Below the pieces are notes generated by a model. It saw only the letters and a list, made by a program, of their open reading frames with translations. It did not search any database and was not told the DNA's origin. Source: Deinococcales bacterium (GTDB lineage: Bacteria > Deinococcota > Deinococci > Deinococcales > JAAFIG01). From it: a stretch of 64,000 bases of DNA. Shown piece after piece: positions 26,087-34,799 of this stretch. The stretch spans positions 92,894 to 156,893 of the forward strand of contig JANYHH010000057.1 of assembly GCA_025359505.1 (NCBI GenBank), written 5' to 3'. The position numbers and the translations under genes are program-made. Numbering within the stretch: the first letter of the stretch is position 1; every line of letters begins with the position of its first letter.

Positions 26087-27523
26087 TCAGCTCAAATTGC
26101 TGATGAAGCTGTGCCAGCCGCTCGAGGCTTCGGGCAATGCGTCACGGATCGCTTCGGTTTGCAGCACGCCGTCGGCGTAAGCCCTGACCGCCAGTTGATG
26201 TGACCCTGCCTGCGGTTGCCACGCGACGCGCCAGATCTGCCACGCGTGCTTGGAGCGGCGCGGTAACAGTTGCGCCTCGAGCCATGATTTGCTCCCGTCC
26301 AGACTGACCTCGACTTTGGTGATCGTGCGCTCGCCCGCGAAGGCAATACCGCTGACTTCTTTGATCTCGGATGCCTTCAAGCTGACCGCGCTCTCCGAGG
26401 GCGCATCGATGCGGCTCATCGTCTGCACGAAGGCGTCTTTGCTCCAGCCGCGCTCGACCCAGTAACCGACGGCTGGCTTGTCGGACAGCTCGATCTCGGT
26501 GATCCAACGCGGTTGCTTCATGCCCAAGCGCCCCGGAATCAGCACGCGCAGCGGAAAGCCGTGCTTTTGCGACAGCGGCTGACCGTTCCAGCCGTGCACC
26601 AGCAGCACGTCGTCCTCCAATGCCGCAGCCAGCGGCAGGCTTTCAATGTAGCCGTCCGCCGCCCGCCAGTTGACGAACCGCGCCTTCGGGTCGATGCCGA
26701 CCTGCTCGAGTAAGCGCCGCAGTGAAGACCCATTCCAGATCGCATTGCCGATCAGCCCGCCGCCGACGGCGTTGGAGATGCAGACCATCGTCGCTTCTAT
26801 GTTGTGCTGTGGTTGGACTTTGAGTTCAGTCAGTGTGTAAGAGCGCGGGTTTTTGACCAGCCCCGTGATTTTCAGCGACCACTTGGCTGCGGTCAGCTTG
26901 GGGTCGAACGCCTCTAAGTTCTTGGAGATGCTGTAAAACTCGCTCTGCTTTGTAAGTCCCGTCAGCAGCGTCTCAGCGCCAGCGCTCGAGGATGCCGCTT
27001 CGGTGCTCGGTGCGAAGACGTAACGCAACAGCACAGCCGCGCCGCCACTGACCAGCAACCCAGAGCCAGCCGAGAGCCAGCCCAACGTGCGCCGCCGCTC
27101 GAGGTTCGCACTGCCGCCAATTCTGGGCGTCTCGAGCAGTGATCTGATGCCGAAGTAAACCAGTGCCGTCACCAGTGCCACGGGGACTGGCACGAGCAAC
27201 CCGCAGACGACCAACAGCGCGAGCGCCGCCAGCCACGGGCGCAGCCAGCCCAGCGCCGTCAGCGCGACCAGCCACAGGGCGAAGCTGCCCGCAAAAGCAA
27301 AGACCTTGCCGGCCGCGCCGTACCCCAACAGCTTGTGGATGAGCTGAAACATCGCGGGTGTGCCCATCCATTGCGTCAAACGGTTGAAGAGTTCCTGCGG
27401 CGGGTACGGCACTTCCCACACCAGCCGCGCCACCAATCCCAATGCACTGACCGCGACCAGCGCCACGAAGCCGTGCATCGCCTTCTCGAGCCAGAATCCG
27501 CTGAGCCAAAATCGCTTCGTCAT
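26087..27523 (-). CDS. Membrane-anchored sulfite-oxidase-fold molybdopterin protein
   Basis: 478 residues. The first ~170 contain four to five hydrophobic helices (cytochrome-b561-like arrangement, His17 and His63 among them) and the rest is an oxidoreductase molybdopterin-binding domain. Cys248 in ATMVCISNAVGGGLIGN is the expected Mo-MPT ligand. HGFPLRVLIPGRLGMKQPRWI and a C-terminal dimerisation domain (TKVEVSLDGSKSW) follow. The extracytoplasmic domain probably oxidises or reduces a small substrate and exchanges electrons with the membrane helices. Substrate unknown; YedY/MsrP and sulfite dehydrogenase are the nearest guesses. Confidence 0.85.
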   Translation of the reverse strand: MTKRFWLSGFWLEKAMHGFVALVAVSALGLVARLVWEVPYPPQELFNRLTQWMGTPAMFQLIHKLLGYGAAGKVFAFAGSFALWLVALTALGWLRPWLAALALLVVCGLLVPVPVALVTALVYFGIRSLLETPRIGGSANLERRRTLGWLSAGSGLLVSGGAAVLLRYVFAPSTEAASSSAGAETLLTGLTKQSEFYSISKNLEAFDPKLTAAKWSLKITGLVKNPRSYTLTELKVQPQHNIEATMVCISNAVGGGLIGNAIWNGSSLRRLLEQVGIDPKARFVNWRAADGYIESLPLAAALEDDVLLVHGWNGQPLSQKHGFPLRVLIPGRLGMKQPRWITEIELSDKPAVGYWVERGWSKDAFVQTMSRIDAPSESAVSLKASEIKEVSGIAFAGERTITKVEVSLDGSKSWLEAQLLPRRSKHAWQIWRVAWQPQAGSHQLAVRAYADGVLQTEAIRDALPEASSGWHSFISNLS

Positions 27524-27609
27524 GCTTTGTCATACGCACGTTCAACCTCGAGCGGATGACCCAAGCTGCTCGAGGCTCACGGACTCAGCCTGCTCGAGCT
27601 GTCCCGAAT

Positions 27610-29091
27610 TTACTCCGCTCGAGGTGTCCAGACCGAGACTTTGCCGCCCAGACAGGTGAACTGCGCCCAGCCGTCCTCGTTGGTTGTCACGGTTTCTTTG
27701 ATGTGTCCCGTGGCGTCGCCGTACACGCGGTTTTGATGACCGACCTGCATCCACTTCGTGCCCGCGTCCCCGTTGCTGAGCACCACCGCCAGCCCGCCCG
27801 GATGCTCATCGTTGCCCAGCCTCGTCCAACCGATGCAGTTGGGGTGATCGAAGTAATCGTATTGCTCACCGAACGCTACACTTTTTCGCGCCTCGAGAAA
27901 GCAATCGATCAAGAATTTTTGGGAGTCGATGACAATCTCGTATTCGTTCCCATCGCGCCCTTTGTCTTTGTACTGAGCGCCGTAGTAATCGGCGTGAAAA
28001 ATGCACGGGTAGCCGTCACGGCGCAGCAGAATTAGCGCGTAAGCCAGCGGCTTGAACCAGCCGTCTACATCGGACTCGAGCGCCTGAAGTGGTTGCGAAT
28101 CGTGGTTGTCCACCAGCGTCACCGCCAGCGTCGGATGCCCAGCCACCAGCGAACCGTCAAAAATCTGGCGCAGATCGTAACTGTTGCCGGCTTTACTCGC
28201 ATCGTGGAAATTCTTGTGCAGCGGCGCGTCGAACAGCGTCACCCGACCATTGGTGGTGGCGATGAAATGCTCGAGCGAGGCCAGTTCGTATGACCAGTAC
28301 TCGCCAACCGCGAAGAGATCCTTGTCGGTGCGAGCGCCGACTGCGTTCAACCAATCTTCAAAAAACTTGTGATCAACGTGTTTGACTGCATCGAAGCGAA
28401 AGCCGTCCACATCGGTTAAGTTCACGAACCACTCGCCCCAATACTCGAGTTCGCCGCGCACCTCGGGGTGAAACACGTCCACGTCGCAACCCATCAGATA
28501 ATCGTAATTGCCGTTCTCTTGGTCAACGTTTTCATCAAATCCCTTGTCCTTAAAAACGTAGACCGCGTTGAAATCTGGGTTGTTGGCGTCTTCGCCCACG
28601 CTGTCAAAGTGATACCAGTGCCACTGCATCGTGGAGTATTTGCCGACTCTGCCTGCGAAGTTAAAATGCGTCCAAACCTTGATTTCTCTCGGTTCACCGA
28701 TCTGCTGATTGCGGTTATCGGGGCTGAAAGGCGTCGCCAGCGCCGTTTCTTGCGCGTCGCCGCCCATGCGGTGATTGAAAACCGCATCGGCGTAAATTCG
28801 CACATTGGCTCGAGTCGCCGCTTGGCACGCCGCCAGAAATTCGTCTTTCGTACCGTACTTGGTTCTGACTGAACCCTTTTGGTCAAACTCACCCAAATCA
28901 AACAGGTCGTACACACCGTAGCCCACGTCGTACCCGCCGCCTGCTCCCTTGTAGGCTGGTGGCAACCACAGTGAAGTCACGCCGCGCTCGGCAAGCTCCG
29001 TCACTTGTTCCGCGACCTGCTTCCACAGCGTGCCGTCATTCGGCGTGTACCAGTGAAAAAATTGCATCATGACGCCGTTCAATTCAGACAT
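27610..29091 (-). CDS. Cytoplasmic alpha-amylase, GH13
   Basis: Hydrolyses alpha-1,4-glucans. The 493-residue protein has no signal peptide, like E. coli AmyA and related GH13 subfamily 5 enzymes. Conserved regions: YADAVFNH (I), DGFRFDAVKH with the Asp nucleophile (II), AVGEYW with the Glu acid (III) and LVDNHDSQ with the transition-state Asp (IV). The Shine-Dalgarno GGGGAG comes from a CTCGAGGGGAG string. Probably acts on internal glycogen or imported maltodextrins. Confidence 0.95.
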   Translation of the reverse strand: MSELNGVMMQFFHWYTPNDGTLWKQVAEQVTELAERGVTSLWLPPAYKGAGGGYDVGYGVYDLFDLGEFDQKGSVRTKYGTKDEFLAACQAATRANVRIYADAVFNHRMGGDAQETALATPFSPDNRNQQIGEPREIKVWTHFNFAGRVGKYSTMQWHWYHFDSVGEDANNPDFNAVYVFKDKGFDENVDQENGNYDYLMGCDVDVFHPEVRGELEYWGEWFVNLTDVDGFRFDAVKHVDHKFFEDWLNAVGARTDKDLFAVGEYWSYELASLEHFIATTNGRVTLFDAPLHKNFHDASKAGNSYDLRQIFDGSLVAGHPTLAVTLVDNHDSQPLQALESDVDGWFKPLAYALILLRRDGYPCIFHADYYGAQYKDKGRDGNEYEIVIDSQKFLIDCFLEARKSVAFGEQYDYFDHPNCIGWTRLGNDEHPGGLAVVLSNGDAGTKWMQVGHQNRVYGDATGHIKETVTTNEDGWAQFTCLGGKVSVWTPRAE

Positions 29092-29191
29092 GAATTCTCC
29101 CCTCGAGCAGAGTGAGCTGCCCGAGCTTTAGTATCCACGTTGTGCGCCAGCGGGCGTTGATGACCCGACTCAGCCGAGACTCAGCGGCCGT

Positions 29192-29518
29192 TCAATTGGT
29201 AAGGGAGCTTACCGAAAAAGCCCATTCATGCTCGAGGATCGTGGCAAAATGCTCGACCACCGCGCCGTCACGATGCGCCCCCAACCGCGCCTTCCATGCT
29301 TGAAACGCGTGTGAACCGCGAAAACCAGCCTCGTGCGCCTCAAGCGATGTCCAGCGCACCAGCAGCACGTAACGTTCTGGCGTCTCCAGACTGCGCTGGA
29401 TCGTGTGACCCCAATAGCCCGGACTCGAGCCGATCACGGTTTTCAGTTCAATCATCGCGCTTTCAAAGTCGGCAGCTCGGTCGGTAGGGATGTTGAACTC
29501 GGCGATTTCAAGAATCAT
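29192..29518 (-). CDS. Antibiotic-biosynthesis-monooxygenase-domain (ABM) protein
   Basis: A 108-residue single-domain dimeric ferredoxin-like fold: MILEIAEFNIPTDRAADFE, SPGYWGHTIQRSLETPERYVLLVRWTS and HEAGFRGSHAFQAWK are typical of ABM/YgiN-like proteins. Such proteins include quinol monooxygenases and many of unknown role. Its start overlaps the 3' end of the DUF2461 gene by 11 bases. Confidence 0.85.
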   Translation of the reverse strand: MILEIAEFNIPTDRAADFESAMIELKTVIGSSPGYWGHTIQRSLETPERYVLLVRWTSLEAHEAGFRGSHAFQAWKARLGAHRDGAVVEHFATILEHEWAFSVSSLTN

Positions 29519-30167
29519 AGGTCAGCGCCTCTCTCAAATACTTGTGCAGCGCCTGCATCTTCGCGCACTTGGTCACGATCCTCTCCAGCACGCCCTCACT
29601 GCCCAACTCGAGCGCATCGAAGGAGCTGCTGACGGTGAAGCTTTTGAATTTCAGCAGCTCCGAGCCATCGGGGAACCCTTTCGGGAACCTCGAGAGCACC
29701 GCGTCCTTGTCCAGCCCACCGAACGCCTCGAGCAGTGTTTTATTCTTTAACAGCGCATCGGCTCTGGCTGGGTGACGCTCCACGAAGCGCCGGATTAATG
29801 CCAGTTGATCGTTTGGCGGCGCGTAAATCCCGCCCGCTGTGATCGAGTTTTCGATGCCGAGTTGCACGTAGTAAATCGGCATATTTGAGTGCCGCCCGCC
29901 CGCGCTCAGCGCCGCGCTGAAATTGGTTTTGTACGGGTTCTTGTTGTTTGAGAAGCGCACGTCGCGGTTGATGCGAAACAGGCAATCCTTGGCGTTGATG
30001 CCCTTGACGCTCGCATCGAAGCTCGAGACACCTGCGATGATCTCAGTCACAAACTGGATGAACTCGAGCCGCAATTCGAGGTAACGCGGGCGATTCTGGT
30101 CAAACCACGCTTTGGAGTTCGAGAACTCGAGTTCGACCAAGAACTGCGTCAATTTCTCGAGGTTCAC
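29508..30167 (-). CDS. DUF2461 family protein
   Basis: 219 residues from GTG at 30167, overlapping the Uma2 gene stop (GTGA). LTQFLVELEFSNSKAWFDQNRPRYLE, INRDVRFSNNKNPYKTNFSA and YYVQLGIENSITAGGIYAPP are the conserved blocks of DUF2461 (TIGR02453), of unknown function. The middle gene of a three-gene coupled set with the Uma2 and ABM proteins. Confidence 0.88.
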   Translation of the reverse strand: MNLEKLTQFLVELEFSNSKAWFDQNRPRYLELRLEFIQFVTEIIAGVSSFDASVKGINAKDCLFRINRDVRFSNNKNPYKTNFSAALSAGGRHSNMPIYYVQLGIENSITAGGIYAPPNDQLALIRRFVERHPARADALLKNKTLLEAFGGLDKDAVLSRFPKGFPDGSELLKFKSFTVSSSFDALELGSEGVLERIVTKCAKMQALHKYLREALTYDS

Positions 30168-30709
30168 GACCCGAACTCGATGCCTGCGTAAATCGCCTCG
30201 AGCGTCACCGTCGTCTCCAAGCACGGCAGATCAAACTCGCCCGTGTCCTCGAGACTCTCGACCGTCCAGCGTGCCCCCTCGCGGCGATAGACGACCACGA
30301 ACCTCGAGTCGGACGCGACCAGCACGTAGCGTTGCAGGCTGGGCAGGCGCGTGTACTCGTCGAGCTTCTTGCCGAAATCCGTGCTGTCCGACAGCACCTC
30401 GACAATCAGGCACGGGTTTTCAAAGTACAGCGGGTCATCGCCAGCGTCGCACGACACCGCGAAATCCGGGTAACGGAAGCGCGTATCTCGAGTTCTGACC
30501 TTGACGGTTTCGACGATCACCTCGCACCCCTTTTCATCCGCCACAGGCTCGAGCAGCAACACGAAGCGCCGGGCGAGGCGGTTATGAACGCGTTTCTCGC
30601 CCGCCATTGCCAGCATCGCGCCGTCCACGTACTCGTGGCGCACATCGCTGATGCGCTCACGCTCGAGGTACGTCGCGACCGATAAGTGTTCGGTGACTCG
30701 AGCTGACAT
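30164..30709 (-). CDS. Uma2 family endonuclease-like protein
   Basis: 181 residues, PD-(D/E)XK fold: YLERERISDVRHEYVDGAMLAMAGEK, ETVKVRTRDTRFRYPDFAVSCD and CLIVEVLSDSTDFGKKLDEY. The active-site Asp (YPDF) and Glu (VEVLS) are kept. Members are numerous in Deinococcota and cyanobacteria; function is not settled. A TACAAT box lies six bases before the ATG, so the mRNA is probably leaderless. Confidence 0.88.
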   Translation of the reverse strand: MSARVTEHLSVATYLERERISDVRHEYVDGAMLAMAGEKRVHNRLARRFVLLLEPVADEKGCEVIVETVKVRTRDTRFRYPDFAVSCDAGDDPLYFENPCLIVEVLSDSTDFGKKLDEYTRLPSLQRYVLVASDSRFVVVYRREGARWTVESLEDTGEFDLPCLETTVTLEAIYAGIEFGS

Positions 30710-30715
30710 GGTTTG

Positions 30716-30721
30716 ATTGTA
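30716..30721 (-). promoter_or_regulatory. -10 box of leaderless Uma2 operon mRNA
   Basis: TACAAT on the minus strand, six bases before the ATG at 30709. A GAGCAA string 17 bases further upstream is a weak -35. Confidence 0.5.
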
Positions 30722-30778
30722 GCGTTAAATCGCTTGCCTTGCTCATTTTTTACAGCTCCGCCTGCTGTGCGTAGAGCG

Positions 30779-31276
30779 TTACCGAGTTCCAAAATGAGAT
30801 AAGCGTCGAGCCAGTTGGGTCGCACGTCGTTGCACAGCTTTGTTCGGATCAGCCGCGAGTAAGTGGTAAACCGTTCTGACCTCATCAGGCGGAAGCCTGC
30901 GAGCTAACCCATCCAACGCGCATAACCTGACGGCGGCAACAGGATCGAAAATCATTTGTTTAAGCAATGAAGTTTTTTCTTGCCTGAACCACAGTGCTTT
31001 TGTAAGTGGTAATCGAACCGCTGCATGAGGGTGAGCCGCTAGATGATCGAAGGCTTGCTCGAGGTGATCGCTATGTCTGTGCGAAGGAAGTTGCCACAAC
31101 CGTCTCGCAAGCCAGCGCTTAACCCGTGGTTCAAATGAACCGACAGCAAGGTTAAAGATGACTTCATCATTGAGTTCATCTTCGTAGCGTTTTTTCCGAA
31201 GAAACTCTTGATTTTGCCACGTTGTCGGATTTCTCAATGCTTGGATAACGTCGGTGACTTTCCATTCTTTTCTCAA
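30779..31276 (-). CDS. HEAT-repeat-like protein
   Basis: 165 residues, repeated amphipathic helices with HEAT-like spacing ([71 protein letters not shown]). The only in-frame start is TTG at 31276, which overlaps the leuA stop (TTGA). Base composition is visibly more A+T-rich than its neighbours and it holds a single CTCGAG, suggesting a later arrival. The stop lies close upstream of the Uma2 promoter. Function unknown. Confidence 0.6.
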   Translation of the reverse strand: MRKEWKVTDVIQALRNPTTWQNQEFLRKKRYEDELNDEVIFNLAVGSFEPRVKRWLARRLWQLPSHRHSDHLEQAFDHLAAHPHAAVRLPLTKALWFRQEKTSLLKQMIFDPVAAVRLCALDGLARRLPPDEVRTVYHLLAADPNKAVQRRATQLARRLSHFGTR

Positions 31277-32835
31277 ATCGCCTGCATCGCTTCCTTCTTC
31301 ACGCCGACATTCGCTAAGCTTGCGTTAATCACCTCGAGCCACGCCCGCGCACTGGCTTCGACGATATCGGTGCTGACGCCGTTACCGCTGTAAATGATCT
31401 CGCCAACTCGGGCGCGGATGCTGACCTCGCCCAGCGCCTCGCCGCCCTCGGTGACGGCTTCGATGCGGTAACTCTCCAAGCTCGGGAAGACTTGTGCCAG
31501 ATGATTGATCGCTTTATACGCCGCGTCGACCGGCCCGTCACCGCTCGAGGCGTGCTGCTGCGGGCCGGATGGCGTCGCCAAAGTCACGGTCGCCGTGGGG
31601 ACAACGTGCGTGCCAGAGAGCACTTGGATGCTCTCGAGCTTGAAAACCTCGGGGATCGTGTGATCTCTGGTTTCCACGAGCGAGCGCAGCTCTTCCTTGC
31701 CCATCGCGCCTTTGCGATCGGCAATCTCCTTGAAGCGCGTGAACAGCGCACCGACGCTTTCTTCGGACAGCCCGTGATCGTTGCTGACGTTACTGAGGTC
31801 GTAGCCCATCTCCTCGAGCGCTTTCTTGAACGCCGCTCGCCCGCTGTGCTTGCCGAGCACCAGCACGCCCGCCTCGCGCCCGACCATCTCGGCGTTCATG
31901 ATCTCGTAGGTGGATTTATTCTTCAGCACGCCGTCTTGGTGAATCCCCGCCTCGTGCGCGAAGGCGTTATCCCCCACGACAGCCTTATTGGGCTGCACCG
32001 CCATGCCAGAATGCCTCGAGACCATCCGTGAGAGTCGGTAAATCTCGCGGGTGTTGATCTGCGTCGCGGCTTGGTAGTAATCCCCCCTTGTCGCCAAGGC
32101 CATCACGACCTCCTCTAAGGACGTGTTGCCCGCCCGCTCGCCGATGCCATTGATCGTGCATTCGACTTGCGTCGCACCGTTCTCCACGGCTGCCAGCGAG
32201 TTGGCGACCGCCATCCCCAGATCGTCGTGGCAATGCGTGCTGATGCTGACCTCGCGTCCGCGCACGACTTCATCGCGGATTCGCGCAATCAACCGGCCGT
32301 ACTCGAGCGGCGTGCCGTACCCCGTCGTATCGGGGATGTTGATCGTCGTCGCGCCCGCGTCGATCGCCACGTTGAACAGTTGAATCACGAAATCAAAATC
32401 GGCCCGCATCACGTCCTGAGCGCTGAACTCGACATCCCCGCAGAACGTGCGGGCGTACTTGACCATCTCTTCGCTGATCTCTAAAACCTGCGCCCGCGTT
32501 TTTTTGAGCATGAACTCGAGGTGGACATCACTGGCGCTGGTGAAGGTGTGAATCCGCCACTGATCCGCGATCTCGAGCGCCTTGGCTGCCCGCTCGATGT
32601 CTGTTTTGTGCGTGCGAGCCAGCCCGCAGATCACGGGGCCGCGCACCTCGCGGGCGATGCGGCCCACGCAATCGAAATCGCCTTGCGAGGTGATCGGAAA
32701 ACCCGCCTCGATCACGTCCACACCCATTCGCGCCAGCCCGTGCGCGATCTCGAGCTTCTGCGGCACGCTCAGGGCCACACCGGGGCTTTGCTCGCCGTCG
32801 CGCAGGGTCGTGTCGAAAATTTTAATGTGCTTCAT
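31273..32835 (-). CDS. leuA: 2-isopropylmalate synthase
   Basis: First committed step of leucine synthesis: acetyl-CoA + 2-oxoisovalerate. 520 residues with the TIM-barrel catalytic domain ([55 protein letters not shown]) and a C-terminal LeuA allosteric domain that binds leucine (residues ~395-520). AAGGAG precedes the ATG at 32835. It is controlled by the attenuator at 32930-33035. Confidence 0.97.
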   Translation of the reverse strand: MKHIKIFDTTLRDGEQSPGVALSVPQKLEIAHGLARMGVDVIEAGFPITSQGDFDCVGRIAREVRGPVICGLARTHKTDIERAAKALEIADQWRIHTFTSASDVHLEFMLKKTRAQVLEISEEMVKYARTFCGDVEFSAQDVMRADFDFVIQLFNVAIDAGATTINIPDTTGYGTPLEYGRLIARIRDEVVRGREVSISTHCHDDLGMAVANSLAAVENGATQVECTINGIGERAGNTSLEEVVMALATRGDYYQAATQINTREIYRLSRMVSRHSGMAVQPNKAVVGDNAFAHEAGIHQDGVLKNKSTYEIMNAEMVGREAGVLVLGKHSGRAAFKKALEEMGYDLSNVSNDHGLSEESVGALFTRFKEIADRKGAMGKEELRSLVETRDHTIPEVFKLESIQVLSGTHVVPTATVTLATPSGPQQHASSGDGPVDAAYKAINHLAQVFPSLESYRIEAVTEGGEALGEVSIRARVGEIIYSGNGVSTDIVEASARAWLEVINASLANVGVKKEAMQAI

Positions 32836-32929
32836 GGTGAACTCCTTTTTTCATCGCTCGAGGTGTAAACGGTGTGCGCGGTCAGCGGGACGGAAGAGGT
32901 AATCGCATGAATGCTCCCTTGGAAGTCAA

Positions 32930-32960
32930 TAAAAAACCCTCGAGCGGCTAAACTCGAGGG
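32930..32960 (-). terminator. leuA attenuator terminator built from two CTCGAG copies
   Basis: On the minus strand CCCTCGAG (32960-32953), an eight-base loop, CTCGAGGG (32944-32937) and then TTTTTT. The first arm can instead pair with CTCGAGGG at 32997-32990 inside the leader-peptide gene, giving a mutually exclusive antiterminator. This is the classic ribosome-stalling attenuator design. Confidence 0.85.
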
Positions 32961-32978
32961 CAGCATGGCGAGAAACGA

Positions 32979-33035
32979 TTACGCCACGACCCTCGAGTGA
33001 ACTAGGGCTAGGCTTAGCGCGGCGAAGTTGTACAT
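32979..33035 (-). CDS. Leucine-rich leader peptide of leuA
   Basis: 18 codons, MYNFAALSLALVHSRVVA, then TAA. Three of its leucines use CTA, which is uncommon in neighbouring genes. It ends within the antiterminator arm, so stalling at the CTA codons for lack of charged leucyl-tRNA would leave that arm free to block the terminator at 32930-32960. The ATG lies nine bases after the -10 box, so the peptide is read from a leaderless or nearly leaderless RNA. Confidence 0.8.
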   Translation of the reverse strand: MYNFAALSLALVHSRVVA

Positions 33036-33044
33036 CTGCGAACA

Positions 33045-33074
33045 ATCGTAACAGAGCTTGCAAAAGCCTGTCAA
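33045..33074 (-). promoter_or_regulatory. leuA promoter
   Basis: TTGACA (33074-33069), 18 bases, TACGAT (33050-33045), then nine bases to the leader-peptide ATG. The layout and spacing are identical to the ilvB leader promoter. Confidence 0.8.
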
Positions 33075-33129
33075 GCGGCTCGAGTTGAAAAGATCGGCGC
33101 GTGGCAAACACCACGCAGCGACTCGAGCG

Positions 33130-34668
33130 TCAGGATGCGGTGAGGCAAATTTTTTGAAGTAAGTACTCGTGAATTTCCGCGACATCCTTGGTACTCAGAC
33201 CGATATAACCGTCGGGTCTGACGAGGTACAGTCCAGCGACGAGTCCCGCTTTCAAAAACGTGTGCTGATCGGTGATTTTGACCACCTCGAGCAGTGGTGA
33301 GCGCAACATCTCGAGCTGGGCGGTCTGCGCTGACCAATCGCCGAGTGCGAACAGCGCCAATCGCGTCCCGGTCATGGTCTGGAATACGTCCAGACCGTTT
33401 TCTACAAACCACGGGAAGCGATCCCCTGCTTTGATCTGTCCACCGAGCTGCTCAGTGCTGAGTGTACGGTTGCGGTAATTCAGGCCTGTCTGGGAGATCG
33501 TCATGAAGAATTTTCGCTGCACCCACTTGTTTTTTAAGAGTGCTGGCGCAATCCGTGGAATCAGCCAGTTCCTGACGAAGCCGACCAATGGATGAGCTGA
33601 GACGAGGACGTTGAAAGCGCGATCGGTGGTGTTGATTAAGCTGGTGGCGTTCGGATGGCGTTCGTTGTGATACGTCTCGAGCAGTTGCTCCTTGGCCTGA
33701 CCGCGCAGCACCAGTGCGAGCTTCCAAGCGAGGTTGTAAGCGTCTTGCAGTCCCGTGTTCATGCCCTGCCCACCGATGGGACTGTGAATGTGCGCCGCAT
33801 CGCCGACCAAAAAGCACTGACCTTTTTTGAATTGCGCCGCGACTCGGTGATGAACCTTGTAGGTCGAAAACCACGAGACATCCTCAAAGCGCATTCGCTC
33901 ACCAACCATCTCGCGCAATTTCGGTTGCAGCTCCTCGAAGTTTATGTGTTCTTTGTGCGCCAGATCATCGGGGAGCAGTCCGATCAGCCGAAAGCGCTTC
34001 GCGCCCGGCAGCGGAAATAACGCCAGCACGAAGTACTTGTTGCTTAAAAATAGATTGAGGCTGCCGTCGACCAGTTCACCTTCGGCGCTCAGGTCTGCGA
34101 CGAAAAATTTATGCTCGTATGTGCTGCCCGCGAAGTCGATATTCAGGGCTTGCCGCACTGTGCTTCGTGGCCCATCCGCGCCGATCACATATCGAAACTC
34201 TTTGGTCTCACCTCCGCCCGGCGTCTCGAGCGTGACCCTGACGCCACCATCGGTGTTTGCGATTTCTTTGAGGGCAGTGCTCCATTCCACTTTGAGGCCG
34301 TGCTGCATCAAATCATCGCCGAGTACGCGCTCGTTCTGGTCTTGCGGGAGGATGAACATGTACGGGTAGGCGCTCAAGCCAGCGCCGATATCGGTCATCG
34401 AAAGCTGCCCCAATCGTCCATGCTCGGTGAAGATCGTGGCGTACTTCGCGGGCACGCCTCGAGCGAAGACCTCGTTTTCGAGTCCCATCTCGCGGTAGAT
34501 TTCCATGCTTCGCGCTTGCACACCAATCGCTCTGGTTTGCAGGGTCGGCCCGGCATTGGCTTCGATAATGCGCGGCTGGATGCCCCAGCGCACGAGTTGT
34601 GCGGCCATCATCAGACCGGTTGGGCCCGCGCCGACGATCAGGACTTGGTTACTTAGGTCGGGTTCCAT
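33130..34668 (-). CDS. FAD-dependent aromatic hydroxylase (PheA/TfdB/UbiH superfamily)
   Basis: 512 residues from ATG at 34668 (GGAG upstream). It has the Rossmann GxGxxG in VLIVGAGPTGLMMA, the YVIGADGPRSTVR motif, the second FAD motif FLVGDAAHIHSPIGGQGMNTG and a thioredoxin-like C-terminal domain, as in phenol hydroxylases. It inserts one oxygen into an aromatic or polyketide ring using NAD(P)H. It is the last gene of the TetR-controlled operon with DoxX and the Fe-S reductase, suggesting use of a xenobiotic or quinone-like compound. Substrate unknown. Confidence 0.85.
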   Translation of the reverse strand: MEPDLSNQVLIVGAGPTGLMMAAQLVRWGIQPRIIEANAGPTLQTRAIGVQARSMEIYREMGLENEVFARGVPAKYATIFTEHGRLGQLSMTDIGAGLSAYPYMFILPQDQNERVLGDDLMQHGLKVEWSTALKEIANTDGGVRVTLETPGGGETKEFRYVIGADGPRSTVRQALNIDFAGSTYEHKFFVADLSAEGELVDGSLNLFLSNKYFVLALFPLPGAKRFRLIGLLPDDLAHKEHINFEELQPKLREMVGERMRFEDVSWFSTYKVHHRVAAQFKKGQCFLVGDAAHIHSPIGGQGMNTGLQDAYNLAWKLALVLRGQAKEQLLETYHNERHPNATSLINTTDRAFNVLVSAHPLVGFVRNWLIPRIAPALLKNKWVQRKFFMTISQTGLNYRNRTLSTEQLGGQIKAGDRFPWFVENGLDVFQTMTGTRLALFALGDWSAQTAQLEMLRSPLLEVVKITDQHTFLKAGLVAGLYLVRPDGYIGLSTKDVAEIHEYLLQKICLTAS

Positions 34669-34799
34669 TTTGTTGCTCCGTTGATTTCTCTGCGGTCTCT
34701 GGGTTGCTCGAGCGCGACATGATCGCGCTCGGTGGCGCATTCGAGTTCAGTTTTGAGGTTGGTCTCGAGCGAATCACCACATCAGTTCAGTGCAGCAGC

